A stretch of 46,193 bases of DNA from Spirochaetales bacterium. GTDB lineage: Bacteria; Spirochaetota; Spirochaetia; Sphaerochaetales; Sphaerochaetaceae. Shown piece after piece: positions 32,775 to 41,533 of the stretch. Position numbers and translations under genes: made by a program. Location of the stretch: contig DUPO01000129.1 in the NCBI GenBank assembly GCA_012838275.1, positions 1 through 46,193 of the forward strand, in the 5' to 3' direction. The notes under the pieces were generated by a model. It did not search any database. It was not told where the DNA came from and saw nothing but the letters and a program-made list of their open reading frames with translations. The first letter of the stretch is position 1. Every line of letters starts with the position of its first letter.

Positions 32775-34025
32775 TTACAAGTGCTTTCTTCTGTCTAAAA
32801 ATTCAACTTTGCTCTGGTACGCCTTTTTCATAGCCGCCTCAAAGCTCCTGTCATCGGGATAGCTGTAGCCGAAAGTGGGTTCCCACAGGGAGGGATCTTC
32901 CATGCAGAGATAGAAAAAAGGTCCCTCATGCTTCCACTCCTTGGGGAAGCAGGAGTAGGCATGGGCGAACATCTTCTGCTTGGTGGGTAGGGGGTAGGAG
33001 TATTTTCCGGCAGCTGCGGTAAGCTCCATGTCGAGGATGCGACTCTCGCGTATCTGGCTTCTGAGTGTGCGCAAAACAGTCTTGGTAAAGGTCAGGGTGC
33101 CTATGGAGAACATCACCACTTCCTCCGCCTTGAAGGTGGTTGTCACCTCTTCTATCACTGAGCTGTACTCATCCTGCCACCCTTCGAAGTAGACCATGGG
33201 GTGGAGGTGAAAACCTACAGGGATGCCTTTGTCTGCCGCCTGTCTGGCTGCAGTGAGCCTCTGGCTGAGGGTAGCACTCAGGTGCTCCTCCTTCTCTATG
33301 ATGGTAGGGGCGTTCAGTGACCAGGTAGCCACTATGTTTGGGGGCAGGTCCATTGCAAGCCAGTCAGTGCGGTGGCTCTTGGTCTTGAGCTCTATGATGG
33401 TCTTGGGATAACGTCGTGCCAATGTTGCCAGAGCATCGAGGGTCCCGTAGTCATTCCCCCATAGGAGAGAGTCGCTGCTCTGCCCGGTTCCAATATGCCA
33501 GGTATCATCGTCGAGCTTTATGGCTTGCAGACGTTCCTGGAGGTTTCCCACCACCTGTATCTCGCTTTTGTTGTAGAAGGACTGGATCGAGCAGTAGGAG
33601 CATCCGAAAGCACACTGCTCTACGGCGTCGAGCGTCTTGAGGTTGCAGCATCGGGTCTTCTCACCTTCTACAGGACAGGGGCATCGCCCCATGATCTTCT
33701 CGGTGTGCCTGATGACGCTCTGGTATTTGTCGGGAAGCCGTTCGCTTGGAAAGAAATCCGTATAGACAGTGGGGCTTTTTCTCTCCTCATTGACTCGCTT
33801 GAGCAAGTTCGAGACAAGGGTTTTTGTTCTTTTTCTTCCTTGGAGATTGCTGGTTGCCGCCTCATCGAACCAGCGTTCAAGCGGGCCCATCTTCCACTGC
33901 AGGATGTCGGAAGCGGTTTCGACGATCTGTCGCTGTTCCTGGAAACTGAAGGAGTACTCAGCATGTAAGGCCTTCAGGTATGTTTGTGCGCTGTGGGGCA
34001 AGGTGTCAAAAAGAGGGTGTTCCAT
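32775..34025 (-). CDS. Spore photoproduct lyase-like radical SAM protein
   Basis: 416 residues from MEHPLFD. The radical SAM cluster is C-A-F-G-C-S-Y-C with Cys138, Cys142 and Cys145, the three-residue spacing found in SplB-type photoproduct lyases and radical SAM proteins. 'WHIGTGQSSDSLLWGND' and 'TIIELKTKSHRTDWLA' resemble SplB. Four more cysteines (115, 117, 126, 127) just before the cluster could bind a second metal. In SplB the reaction repairs UV thymine dimers of spores; this organism probably does not sporulate, so the substrate may differ. Divergent from uvrC. No Shine-Dalgarno; TACAAT is seven bases before the ATG. Confidence 0.85.
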   Translation of the reverse strand: MEHPLFDTLPHSAQTYLKALHAEYSFSFQEQRQIVETASDILQWKMGPLERWFDEAATSNLQGRKRTKTLVSNLLKRVNEERKSPTVYTDFFPSERLPDKYQSVIRHTEKIMGRCPCPVEGEKTRCCNLKTLDAVEQCAFGCSYCSIQSFYNKSEIQVVGNLQERLQAIKLDDDTWHIGTGQSSDSLLWGNDYGTLDALATLARRYPKTIIELKTKSHRTDWLAMDLPPNIVATWSLNAPTIIEKEEHLSATLSQRLTAARQAADKGIPVGFHLHPMVYFEGWQDEYSSVIEEVTTTFKAEEVVMFSIGTLTFTKTVLRTLRSQIRESRILDMELTAAAGKYSYPLPTKQKMFAHAYSCFPKEWKHEGPFFYLCMEDPSLWEPTFGYSYPDDRSFEAAMKKAYQSKVEFLDRRKHL

Positions 34026-34087
34026 ATCGGGTATTGTACTGGTTCCCGATTGCCTAAACAAGTTCCAATGATTATCCTAGTAGTATA
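34026..34087. promoter_or_regulatory. Overlapping divergent leaderless promoters with inverted repeat
   Basis: For uvrC: TTGCCT (34050-34055), 17 bases, TATCCT (34073-34078), ATG nine bases on. For the photoproduct-lyase-like gene: TTGTTT (34056-34061 on the minus strand), 17 bases, TACAAT (34033-34038), ATG seven bases on. The two -35 hexamers abut. An inverted repeat ATCGGG-N13-CCCGAT (34026-34031, 34045-34050) overlaps the leftward -10 and the rightward -35. Confidence 0.6.
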
Positions 34088-35932
34088 ATGAGTGATGAGA
34101 AAAAGCCCTATGGCACTCTGTCCGAGATAGAGAGCTTTGGCAGCATCGTAGCAGAAAACCTCTCCCCCAGCGAACAGGCTAGGGAGCTTCCCCATGCCAG
34201 CGGCGTCTATCTGATGAAGGATAAGAGCGGAGCCATTATCTATGTGGGCAAGGCCAAGGATCTCAAGAAGCGGGTAGTCAACTACTTCCAGGCAAATCGC
34301 AGTGCGAAGACAGCCGCCTTGGTAAAGAAGATAGCCCAGATAGAGTATATCATCACCGGCAACGAGTTTGAGGCTTTGGTGCTGGAAAACAACCTCATCA
34401 AGAAATACTCACCGCACTACAACATCTCCCTTAAGGATGGGAAGAGCTACCAGATGATTCGTATCACCAACGAACCGTTTCCCAAGGTTTTCAAGACCCG
34501 CCGGATCATCGATGACGGCTCGAGATACTTCGGCCCTTTCCCCGATGGGGGAAAGCTCGATCTGTATCTTAGCCTGATAGAGAAGCTCTTCCCCCTTCGC
34601 AGGTGCGGAATCCCCTTACGAAAGCGCGACAAGCCCTGCCTGTACTATCATATAGGTCTGTGTAGCGGTCCTTGCGCAGGTCTGGTCTCAGAGGAGGAGT
34701 ACGCCCGCTCAGTCGATGCTGTGGTCGACTTGCTGGAAGGGAAGACCGACGCCCTGATCAAGAGGCTCAGAGCCGAGATGGCAACGGCGAGCAAGCAGCT
34801 CAACTTTGAAGAGGCTGCCATCAAGCGGGACCAGATAGATGCCATCATCACTACCAGCAGCGAACAGCAGGTACAGGACTTTGCCCAGGAGAGCCGTGAT
34901 TACGCTGCCATTGAGATGAGAGGGCCCCTGTGCACCATCTCCCTGATGCAGATGCGCGACGGCAGGCTCATAGGGCGCGCTCTCTATCGTGCGGAAACCT
35001 TGGGTGAGGAGACCGACACCTTGCTCAATTTCCTCGTGCAGTACTATGCCGACGGCATGAAACTGCCGCAGTTTCTCTACGTCTCCCATGAGATAGATAT
35101 TAATCTGATACGACAATATTTCGCAGAACTGCTTGGAGGACGCCTCGAGGTGAGCCTTCCGCTGGAAGGCAAGCACTACAGGATCTTAAGAATGGCCAGG
35201 GAGAATGCCTCCAGGGATGTCGAGAAACGCCTGAAGAGCAAGGATAACAGCCAAGCCCTGGTAGAGCTCGCCCGGGTGTTGAACCTGCCTGCCCCTCCCT
35301 CGCTTATCGAGGGATTCGATATCGCCCAGCTATCAGGAAAGTATACGGTGGCATCCCTGATCTCCTTCCGTGAGGGGAATCCCGACAAGCCCAATTACCG
35401 ACGATACAACATCAAGAGTTTGCAAGGCAGGGTTGATGACTACGAATCGATGCGTGAGGCGGCGGCCAGACGATACACCAAGATTCTCAATGAGAAGCTG
35501 GAGCGCCCGGATCTTCTGATCATCGATGGGGGTAAGGGCCAGGTACATGCCGTTCGTGAGGTTCTTGATGATCTAGGGATGTTTGACATCCCCATCATAG
35601 GCATTGCAGAGAAGCTGGAAGCGATCATATTCGACGACGAACGCCCGCCTCTCCTGTTGCCGGAATACAGCGAAGCGCTGCGCCTGGTCATTGCTGTACG
35701 CGATGAGTGCCACCGGTTCGCTACCAGTGCCAACCAGGCGGCCAGGAGCCGGGAGGCTTCATTCCAGCTGTTGCAATCGGTAGAGGGGATTGGTAAAAAA
35801 AGAAGCATGGACCTTATGAAGACCTTCGGAAGTCTGGATGTCATGCTCAACAAAAAGCCCGAGGAGCTTGCAAAGGAGGGGGGTATCCCCCTGCCTGTTG
35901 CCCAGCGACTGCTGAAGCAGCTCAATCTCTAG
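34088..35932 (+). CDS. uvrC: UvrABC excinuclease subunit C
   Basis: 614 residues, full length. UvrC makes both incisions in nucleotide excision repair. Domains in order: GIY-YIG nuclease (GVYLMKDKSGAIIYVGKA, residues 40-57), UVR coiled-coil region for UvrB binding ('LNFEEAAIKRDQI' near 238), RNase H-like endonuclease ('IEGFDIAQLSGKYTVASLI' and 'LLIIDGGKGQVHAV') and C-terminal helix-hairpin-helix ('LQSVEGIGKKRSMDLMKTF'). ATG 34088 is the only start upstream of the first domain. There is no Shine-Dalgarno. Confidence 0.97.
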   Translation: MSDEKKPYGTLSEIESFGSIVAENLSPSEQARELPHASGVYLMKDKSGAIIYVGKAKDLKKRVVNYFQANRSAKTAALVKKIAQIEYIITGNEFEALVLENNLIKKYSPHYNISLKDGKSYQMIRITNEPFPKVFKTRRIIDDGSRYFGPFPDGGKLDLYLSLIEKLFPLRRCGIPLRKRDKPCLYYHIGLCSGPCAGLVSEEEYARSVDAVVDLLEGKTDALIKRLRAEMATASKQLNFEEAAIKRDQIDAIITTSSEQQVQDFAQESRDYAAIEMRGPLCTISLMQMRDGRLIGRALYRAETLGEETDTLLNFLVQYYADGMKLPQFLYVSHEIDINLIRQYFAELLGGRLEVSLPLEGKHYRILRMARENASRDVEKRLKSKDNSQALVELARVLNLPAPPSLIEGFDIAQLSGKYTVASLISFREGNPDKPNYRRYNIKSLQGRVDDYESMREAAARRYTKILNEKLERPDLLIIDGGKGQVHAVREVLDDLGMFDIPIIGIAEKLEAIIFDDERPPLLLPEYSEALRLVIAVRDECHRFATSANQAARSREASFQLLQSVEGIGKKRSMDLMKTFGSLDVMLNKKPEELAKEGGIPLPVAQRLLKQLNL

Positions 35933-36960
35933 AGCGTAGCAAAGCCTACACTGGAGAGGGGCCTTCCCTTACAGGATATGATCCGGTAGAGCAACCTTTC
36001 CAATACGACAGGCAGCATCTCTGAGCCGGCTTCCTTAGTAGCCAAGTCAGCCTCAGCCAAAGCGGTGATGATCGCCCTGCACTCACCTACGGAGTAGGTC
36101 TCCCTGCCCTGATGGTAGACACCCTTGTCCCGGGGACTGCGCACCGCTACGCTTTTACCCAGCACCTTTGCCCCGGAGAAGGCTTCATACTCATCCGCTC
36201 CTCCCTCCATCTGTTCCTGGATAGAGAGCAATCGCCTGAACTGCCAAAGAAGGCCCGACACCAGCAGGATGCCGCTTGAGCTGTCGCCGCTACCCAGGAT
36301 CGCATGCAAGGAGGCGATGCTCATCTTGAGGTCGCCTTTAGCTATGTAGGGGAAGAGGGTGAAGGCATCCTCCTGCCTGCTGTGGTGGATGTAGGTTTGT
36401 ATGTCATCTTCAGTTATCGGCCTTCCCTCATCCCCCGTTTTCCAAAAGAGGGTGAGCTGGCTGGATATGGTGCGCAGCTCCTGGGTGTTGTTCTCGACCA
36501 TTGAGAGCAGGAGGTCTATCGCATCAGCGGTGATGGTAAGTCCATATTTCTTGAAAAAGTCCCGTACCCATCCGAACTTCTGGTTATCGAAAAGTTCATA
36601 GAAAATCTTGGTGTTCTCTTTGGGGACCGCCTTCAGCAGTTTTGCAGAAAGGCGGGTTTCACTGGAGATGATAACTAAAGTCGCAGTATCGCTGGGGTTT
36701 GCGATATAGGTTGCCAAAGCGTCTACCATGGAGGCATTGAGCCCCTCTGCCTGGCTGAGGATCACCAGGCGGTGCTCAGCAAAGAGGGAGTTGTTGTTCA
36801 GCGCTACAAAAATCTCCCCTTTCTCGGTTTCAAAAGGGTAGAAGCGGTGCATCTCAAGGTCACTGCCGCTCTCTTTCCTCAGCGCATCCCGAATCTGTTT
36901 GAGTGACTGCTCTTTTTCCCCGGTCTCAGGACCGAGCAGAAGGTGCACAGGAGCTATCAT
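35929..36960 (-). CDS. holA: DNA polymerase III delta subunit
   Basis: 343 residues, the normal length. HolA is the clamp-loader wrench that opens the beta sliding clamp. 'HLLLGPETGEKEQSLKQI' near the N-terminus is the degenerate nucleotide-binding region, 'NSLFAEHRLVILSQAEGLN' is the characteristic beta-clamp-interacting segment, and the C-terminal 'KYGLTITADAIDLLLSMVENN' and following helices match the family. AAGGAA precedes the start, which overlaps the lexA stop. It also overlaps the convergent uvrC end by 4 bases. Confidence 0.9.
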   Translation of the reverse strand: MIAPVHLLLGPETGEKEQSLKQIRDALRKESGSDLEMHRFYPFETEKGEIFVALNNNSLFAEHRLVILSQAEGLNASMVDALATYIANPSDTATLVIISSETRLSAKLLKAVPKENTKIFYELFDNQKFGWVRDFFKKYGLTITADAIDLLLSMVENNTQELRTISSQLTLFWKTGDEGRPITEDDIQTYIHHSRQEDAFTLFPYIAKGDLKMSIASLHAILGSGDSSSGILLVSGLLWQFRRLLSIQEQMEGGADEYEAFSGAKVLGKSVAVRSPRDKGVYHQGRETYSVGECRAIITALAEADLATKEAGSEMLPVVLERLLYRIISCKGRPLSSVGFATL

Positions 36961-37577
36961 GCGTAGTTCCTTATCAAAAGATGCAGCTTGCCGTGGATTC
37001 TGCAGGAGCGGGTGATGATGGAGCCAAAGGCCGGGTTCGCAGGACGCAGTTCGATATTTCCATTGGAGGGGTAGTAGCCCTTCAAGGTAATGGCCGGCTC
37101 CTCCTCTCCGACGGAGGCTGCTATGATGTCACCTGTATTTGCTGTCTCACATTTTTTCAAGATAGCGATATCGCCGTCGAAAATGCCCGCCTCTATCATG
37201 CTTTCGCCTCGGATTTTGAGTGCGAAGTAGGTATTGTGGACATTGTTGACCATGGAGATGGGAAGATTCAGCAGGTAGTCGGTATTCTCTTCACTCATAA
37301 GGGGCACCCCTGCGGCGATGCTGCCGAGCACAGGAATGCTGATCATCTCCTCACGGGGTATGTACTCCTCTCCGATGATCTCGATGGACCGGGAGATACC
37401 ATCGGTTGTCCTTATGACCTTTTTTGTCTCAAGGGCCTTGATGTGGTCATGAGCCGCCTTTACTGAAAACTTGAAGTTCTCGGCAACATCTCGAACTGAA
37501 GGGGCGTAGTTGTTCTTCCTGATAAACTGGCTGATAAAGAGGGCCACATCCTTCTGCCTTTGGGTCAATTCACGCAT
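36957..37577 (-). CDS. lexA: LexA repressor
   Basis: 206 residues. LexA represses SOS genes and cleaves itself when RecA is activated. N-terminal winged helix 'TQRQKDVALFISQFIRKN' and 'SVRDVAENFKFS'. Cleavage site Ala89-Gly90 in 'GSIAAGVPL'; catalytic Ser126 in 'RGESM' and Lys166 in 'ITLKGYY'. GAGGAG precedes the ATG. It is third in the hprK-ptsH-lexA-holA operon. No known SOS box could be identified upstream. Confidence 0.96.
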   Translation of the reverse strand: MRELTQRQKDVALFISQFIRKNNYAPSVRDVAENFKFSVKAAHDHIKALETKKVIRTTDGISRSIEIIGEEYIPREEMISIPVLGSIAAGVPLMSEENTDYLLNLPISMVNNVHNTYFALKIRGESMIEAGIFDGDIAILKKCETANTGDIIAASVGEEEPAITLKGYYPSNGNIELRPANPAFGSIITRSCRIHGKLHLLIRNYA

Positions 37578-37580
37578 CTC

Positions 37581-37844
37581 TTACTCCTCGAATCGATTCT
37601 GAAACAGGGCCTCGATGGCATCGGCCATCTCTTCTTCTTCCGGACCTTCACATATCATGGTAAGGGTGCTCTGGTAGGTAGCTCCCAAGGTGATGATACC
37701 CATGATGGATTTTCCGTTGATCTTCATGGTGCCCTTCTCCAGATATAGCTCGCTGTTGAACTTGTTTGCGACTTTCACGATGTTCGCTGCAGGGCGTGCA
37801 TGGATGCCTGCCCTGTTGCTTACCTTAACCTCTCGTGTAACCAT
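37581..37844 (-). CDS. ptsH: Phosphocarrier protein HPr
   Basis: 87 residues. His15 in 'AGIHARPAA' is the phosphate-carrying site for the PTS and Ser46 in 'GKSIMGI' is the regulatory site for HPr kinase. The start overlaps the hprK stop in TGATG, with GAGGAG inside the end of hprK. Enzyme I is not in the window. Confidence 0.97.
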   Translation of the reverse strand: MVTREVKVSNRAGIHARPAANIVKVANKFNSELYLEKGTMKINGKSIMGIITLGATYQSTLTMICEGPEEEEMADAIEALFQNRFEE

Positions 37845-38827
37845 CAGTGCGTCTCCTCATTGATGTTGTACATATTTCTTGCAGATTCGCTCTCCAGCCA
37901 TTTGAGTACGCTCTGATCGAACTCTTTAGCGGAATAGTATCCCAGCTTCTTTAGCCGCTCATTTCTTGCGGCGGTCTCTATGATCACAGGGATATTGCGT
38001 CCGGGTTTGACAGGGATAAGGACCATCGGGATGGCGATTCCAAGGAAGTGGTCATGCAAGGATCCCTCTCCGACACGGTCATAATTCTTCTTTGCATCCC
38101 AAGGTTCGAGCTTGACAGAGAGCTGGACCTGCTTACGGTCACGGATAGCCCCGACTCCGAAAAGGTTTGCCAGGTTGAGGATGCCGAGGCCCCGTATTTC
38201 CATATGGTGTGCAAGCAGAGGGTTCTCTCCCATGCCGATGATGAAGTTGTCGCTGATGTTTCTCAGCCTCACCGTATCGTCACTGATGAGGCGGTGACCG
38301 CGCTCGATGAGTTCCAGGGCGGTCTCGCTTTTTCCGACTCCGCTCTCTCCTGTGATGAGCACTCCGATGCCATAGACCTCGACCAGTACCCCGTGGATGG
38401 TCTGAGTGGGAGCGAAGACCTCGTCGAGGGTCTGGTAGAGCCTGCGGGAAAAGTCTGAGGAGAGGAGGCTGGTCTTAAGGATTGCTGTTCCGGTCTCCTC
38501 TGCAAGGGCCGTGAATCGGGGGCTGGGATCAGCACCATCGCAGAATACGCAGCAGGGAATGTCGTATTTGAAGAGCTTCTCGATGCTTGCAAGGTTGTGT
38601 TCGGCTTCAAGCTTTTGCAGGTATGCCTGCTCACCACGGCCAAAGACCTGGATACTGTTGTTGCTGAACTCCTCAAAGAATCCGCTGAGGGGAAGACCCG
38701 GACGGCTTATCTTGCTGGTGGTGATCTTCCTTGAGAGTCCTGTCCTACCGGCAATGCATACCAGGCTGAGGTGGTTGTGTTCCTTCAGATCGAGGTCAAG
38801 AAGGTCAAGAATCGTAAATTCCGACAT
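37844..38827 (-). CDS. hprK: HPr kinase/phosphorylase
   Basis: 327 residues. HprK phosphorylates HPr at Ser46 and also reverses this, controlling carbon catabolite regulation. Walker A 'GESGVGKSETAL' at residues 160-171 and 'IEIRGLGILN'-type 'MEIRGLGILNLANLFG' later are diagnostic; the C-terminal 'IPVKPGRNIPVIIETAARN' is the HprK signature loop. I chose ATG 38827 because it is six bases after AAGGAG; the ATG just before it is an alternative. Confidence 0.96.
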   Translation of the reverse strand: MSEFTILDLLDLDLKEHNHLSLVCIAGRTGLSRKITTSKISRPGLPLSGFFEEFSNNSIQVFGRGEQAYLQKLEAEHNLASIEKLFKYDIPCCVFCDGADPSPRFTALAEETGTAILKTSLLSSDFSRRLYQTLDEVFAPTQTIHGVLVEVYGIGVLITGESGVGKSETALELIERGHRLISDDTVRLRNISDNFIIGMGENPLLAHHMEIRGLGILNLANLFGVGAIRDRKQVQLSVKLEPWDAKKNYDRVGEGSLHDHFLGIAIPMVLIPVKPGRNIPVIIETAARNERLKKLGYYSAKEFDQSVLKWLESESARNMYNINEETH

Positions 38828-38867
38828 CATAATCTCCTTGGGGGAGAGAAGCTCCCTATCAGATTTT

Positions 38868-38896
38868 ACTATACAGTTGTTACTTTTGTTCTGCAA
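38868..38896 (-). promoter_or_regulatory. Promoter of the hprK-ptsH-lexA-holA operon
   Basis: TTGCAG (38891-38896), 17 bases, TATAGT (38868-38873). The leader of about 35 bases has an ordinary AAGGAG ribosome site. Confidence 0.6.
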
Positions 38897-39005
38897 CCCC
38901 TGATTTGCCCCTGTCTTAGGATATTTAACCGCAATATTCGTATGTACAACAAGAGGATGTCTTTCAAAACGGGTTCTGATGTGGCTTAAAGGGAATATTT
39001 GTCCA

Positions 39006-39034
39006 TTGACGTATTGCTTGTGAAGCCTTATCTT
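39006..39034 (+). promoter_or_regulatory. Promoter of raiA
   Basis: TTGACG (39006-39011), 17 bases, TATCTT (39029-39034). The 5' leader is about 24 bases and contains AAAGGAGGG. Confidence 0.6.
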
Positions 39035-39064
39035 TGAGATAGGACCTTAGTCAAAGGAGGGCTT

Positions 39065-39361
39065 ATGAATTTGACAGTCAGAGGCATCCGTTACAATCCT
39101 AGTGACGAGACCAGAGCTTTTTTGGACAAGAAGCTGCAGAAGTTGCAGTTTGCCGAGGATTACCTTCATGACCTGGATATCGTCATTACCAGGGAGACCG
39201 AAGGGCAGGGCTTTCACTTGGATGCAAAGATTCACTTTTCCTGGGGCACGTTAAAGATGGTCAGTTATGACTGCTACGAATTGTATGAAGGCATTGAGAT
39301 GCTGGTGGATAAGATCGAAGCGGTAGCCAGAAAGGAAAAGGGTAAGATAAAGGAGCATTAA
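39065..39361 (+). CDS. raiA: Ribosome-associated inhibitor / hibernation factor (RaiA/HPF)
   Basis: 98 residues, the short form without a C-terminal dimerisation domain. RaiA/HPF binds the 30S decoding centre in stationary phase. 'LTVRGIRYNPSDETRAFLDKKLQKLQ' and 'YEGIEMLVDKIEAVARKEKGK' are typical of the beta-alpha fold. AAAGGAGGG precedes the start. It faces rpoN, and a hairpin terminator separates them. Confidence 0.92.
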   Translation: MNLTVRGIRYNPSDETRAFLDKKLQKLQFAEDYLHDLDIVITRETEGQGFHLDAKIHFSWGTLKMVSYDCYELYEGIEMLVDKIEAVARKEKGKIKEH

Positions 39362-39385
39362 TCTCATTGGATATGTAATAATTTT

Positions 39386-39409
39386 GAAGGGACGCGAAAG
39401 CGTCCCTTC
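39386..39409. terminator. Hairpin between raiA and rpoN
   Basis: GAAGGGACGC-GAAA-GCGTCCCTTC: perfect 10-bp stem with a stable GAAA tetraloop. Read rightward it is followed only by CTTTG; read leftward by AAAATT. It probably terminates raiA and, less efficiently, rpoN. Confidence 0.7.
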
Positions 39410-39413
39410 TTTG

Positions 39414-40796
39414 TCAGTTGGTTCCCCTGATGAATGACGGGTCGATATTCAGTTCATTGCGGTACTTGGCTACTGTCCTCCTGGCTACGGAGATGCCCCG
39501 TTCCTTGAGCAGGTCGGAGAGCTTTTGATCTGAAAGGGCCTTCTTGCCCTGATGCTCCTCCAGTATCTGCTGGAGGATCTCCTTGGCCGCATGCTTGGAG
39601 ACCTGTTCGCCTTCATCACCTACTGCACTGCTGAACAGCCTCTTGATCGGGATGATGCCCCAGTCGGTATCGATCCATTTTGCAGTGGATATGCGGCTTA
39701 CCGTTGTTTCGTGGACCCCGATCTGGTCGGCTACGCTTTTTTGCGTGAGGGGACGGATGAATTGAGGTCCGGAAAGGAAGAACTCCTTCTGTTTTTCCGC
39801 TAAGACCTGGCCCACCTTGTAGAGGGTCTGGTTTCGGAGCCGCACCTGGAACATCAGCGAGTTTGCCCGCTTGAGCTGGTCCTGGATGTAGAGCTGTGTC
39901 TCCTTAGGCATCTCCTTCTCCATCGAGAAGGCTTCAAAATCGCTGTTGATCTTAAGGTCGGGCAGGGAGGAACTGTTCATACGCAACAACAGTTCTCCAT
40001 CGACCTTGCGGATGGATATGTCCGGAATGACATAGAGCTCCGGACCGCTTGCAAACCCTTGGCCCGGGTAGGGGGTGAGGGTCTTGAGGAAGCTGTAGAG
40101 TTCCTCAAGCTCCTCCATCTCTATGTTGAGGTTCTTTGCAACCTGAGCCTGCTTGTTCGCTCGCATCAGCTCCAGGTTGTCATTTACCAGGAGGGAAAAA
40201 CTTGCCAGTTCATCACCCTCCATCCCCTTGATCCGGGCTTGGAGCATGAGCGACTCCCTCCAGTCCCTGACTCCGATCCCTGGAGGGTCGAAGCGGTGGA
40301 GTCTCTGCAACATCGGGTAGAGCAGGTGCTTCTGTTCCTTTTTCAGAAGATCGAGCGGCTCCTGGACATGAAAACCGTTCGCATCGAGGTTCGTGATGAG
40401 AAGCATCCCCACCTCATACTCCTGTTCACTCAAGGCTTCACAGCCAAGTTGGCTCAGAAGGTGCTCTTGCAAAGTCTCTTCAGCTCTCAGGGCATTTTCC
40501 ATGAAGTTCTGACGGCGGTCGGAAGCCTCGGTATCGTAACCGCTTCGGTCGCTGCCATAGCTGGAAGAGTCCGAATAGGAGTCGCTGATCCTCTCAGTAT
40601 CCTTGGTTTTTTCAGCAAAGACCTCAAAGGATGCCTCCCTGCCGGAGGGTATCTCCAAGGCGGGGTTGGTCTCAATTTCCGCTTTGATCTTCTGTTGGAG
40701 CTCCGCAAGGGGAAGAGCCATCAGTTCAAAGGATTGCAGAAGCTGGGGGCTGAGTTTGAGTTGTTGTTTTTGTGAAAGTGAGAGTGACAGGCCCAT
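39414..40796 (-). CDS. rpoN: RNA polymerase sigma-54 factor
   Basis: 460 residues, normal for RpoN. N-terminal activator-interaction region I is Gln/Leu-rich ('LSQKQQLKLSPQLLQSFEL'), the core-binding domain follows, then 'VHETTVSRISTAKW' and the RpoN box 'ARRTVAKYRNEL' near the C-terminus that contacts the -24 element. GGGGAAG before the start lies inside the end of lptB, so the two are translationally coupled. No sigma-54 activator or obvious -24/-12 promoter is in the window. Confidence 0.97.
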   Translation of the reverse strand: MGLSLSLSQKQQLKLSPQLLQSFELMALPLAELQQKIKAEIETNPALEIPSGREASFEVFAEKTKDTERISDSYSDSSSYGSDRSGYDTEASDRRQNFMENALRAEETLQEHLLSQLGCEALSEQEYEVGMLLITNLDANGFHVQEPLDLLKKEQKHLLYPMLQRLHRFDPPGIGVRDWRESLMLQARIKGMEGDELASFSLLVNDNLELMRANKQAQVAKNLNIEMEELEELYSFLKTLTPYPGQGFASGPELYVIPDISIRKVDGELLLRMNSSSLPDLKINSDFEAFSMEKEMPKETQLYIQDQLKRANSLMFQVRLRNQTLYKVGQVLAEKQKEFFLSGPQFIRPLTQKSVADQIGVHETTVSRISTAKWIDTDWGIIPIKRLFSSAVGDEGEQVSKHAAKEILQQILEEHQGKKALSDQKLSDLLKERGISVARRTVAKYRNELNIDPSFIRGTN

Positions 40797-41533
40797 CAGT
40801 CTTCCCCCTCAAAATCTTCACCAAAATAAATCTCCCTGGCTATGCGGTTGGATAGCAGCTCCCTCTTTCCCCCTGAAACGAGAATCGAGCCTTCGTTGAT
40901 GATGTAGGATGAGGAGGTTATCGAGAGGGTGTCACGTACATTGTGGTCGGTGAGCAGGATGCCTATGCCCTTGCTGCTCAGGCTCTTGATAAGCTGCTTT
41001 ATCTCATAGACCGCCTTTGGGTCTATCCCAGCAAAGGGTTCGTCAAGCAGGAGGAATCGGGGACTGCAGCCCAATGCCCGGGCTATCTCCGTACGACGCC
41101 GCTCGCCACCGCTTAAGGTGTACCCCTTCTGCTTTCTCAATGCACTGATGCCGAACTCCTGTAGCAGCTCCTCGACGAGTTGCTCCTGTTCTAGCCTGCT
41201 GAGATCGCCTCTGGTCTGGACCACGAGGCGGATGTTGTCCTCCACACTCAGTTTCCTGAAGATGGAAGGCTCTTGCGGAAGATAGGAGAGCCCTCGTTTG
41301 GAACGGACGTACATCGGCAAGGCTGTGATGTCCTCACCGTCCAACAGGATGGTGCCACGCTTGGGTTTGAGGAATCCTACGATCATGTAGAACGTAGTGG
41401 TCTTTCCGGCTCCGTTGGGACCCAACAGGCCGATGATCTCTCCGGCCTGCATGGAGAAGGAGATATCCTTGACCACTTCCTTCTTCCCATAGGCCTTTGC
41501 CAGGTTCTTGACCTCCAGTACGCTTCTACCCAT
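40796..41533 (-). CDS. lptB: LPS export ABC transporter ATPase
   Basis: 245 residues. LptB is the cytoplasmic ATPase of the Lpt machine that extracts lipopolysaccharide from the inner membrane. Walker A 'GLLGPNGAGKTTTFYMI' (residues 34-50), signature 'LSGGERRRTEIARAL' and Walker B 'FLLLDEPFAGIDP' are all intact. AAGGGGA precedes the start. It overlaps lptA by 8 bases. Whether this organism has classical LPS cannot be decided from here. Confidence 0.95.
   Translation of the reverse strand: MGRSVLEVKNLAKAYGKKEVVKDISFSMQAGEIIGLLGPNGAGKTTTFYMIVGFLKPKRGTILLDGEDITALPMYVRSKRGLSYLPQEPSIFRKLSVEDNIRLVVQTRGDLSRLEQEQLVEELLQEFGISALRKQKGYTLSGGERRRTEIARALGCSPRFLLLDEPFAGIDPKAVYEIKQLIKSLSSKGIGILLTDHNVRDTLSITSSSYIINEGSILVSGGKRELLSNRIAREIYFGEDFEGED

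Noticed and set aside
38874-38895. GAAC-AAAA-GTAA before hprK as a Gram-positive type LexA box
   Set aside because: The second half-site matches only two of four bases of GTTC; such partial matches are common by chance.
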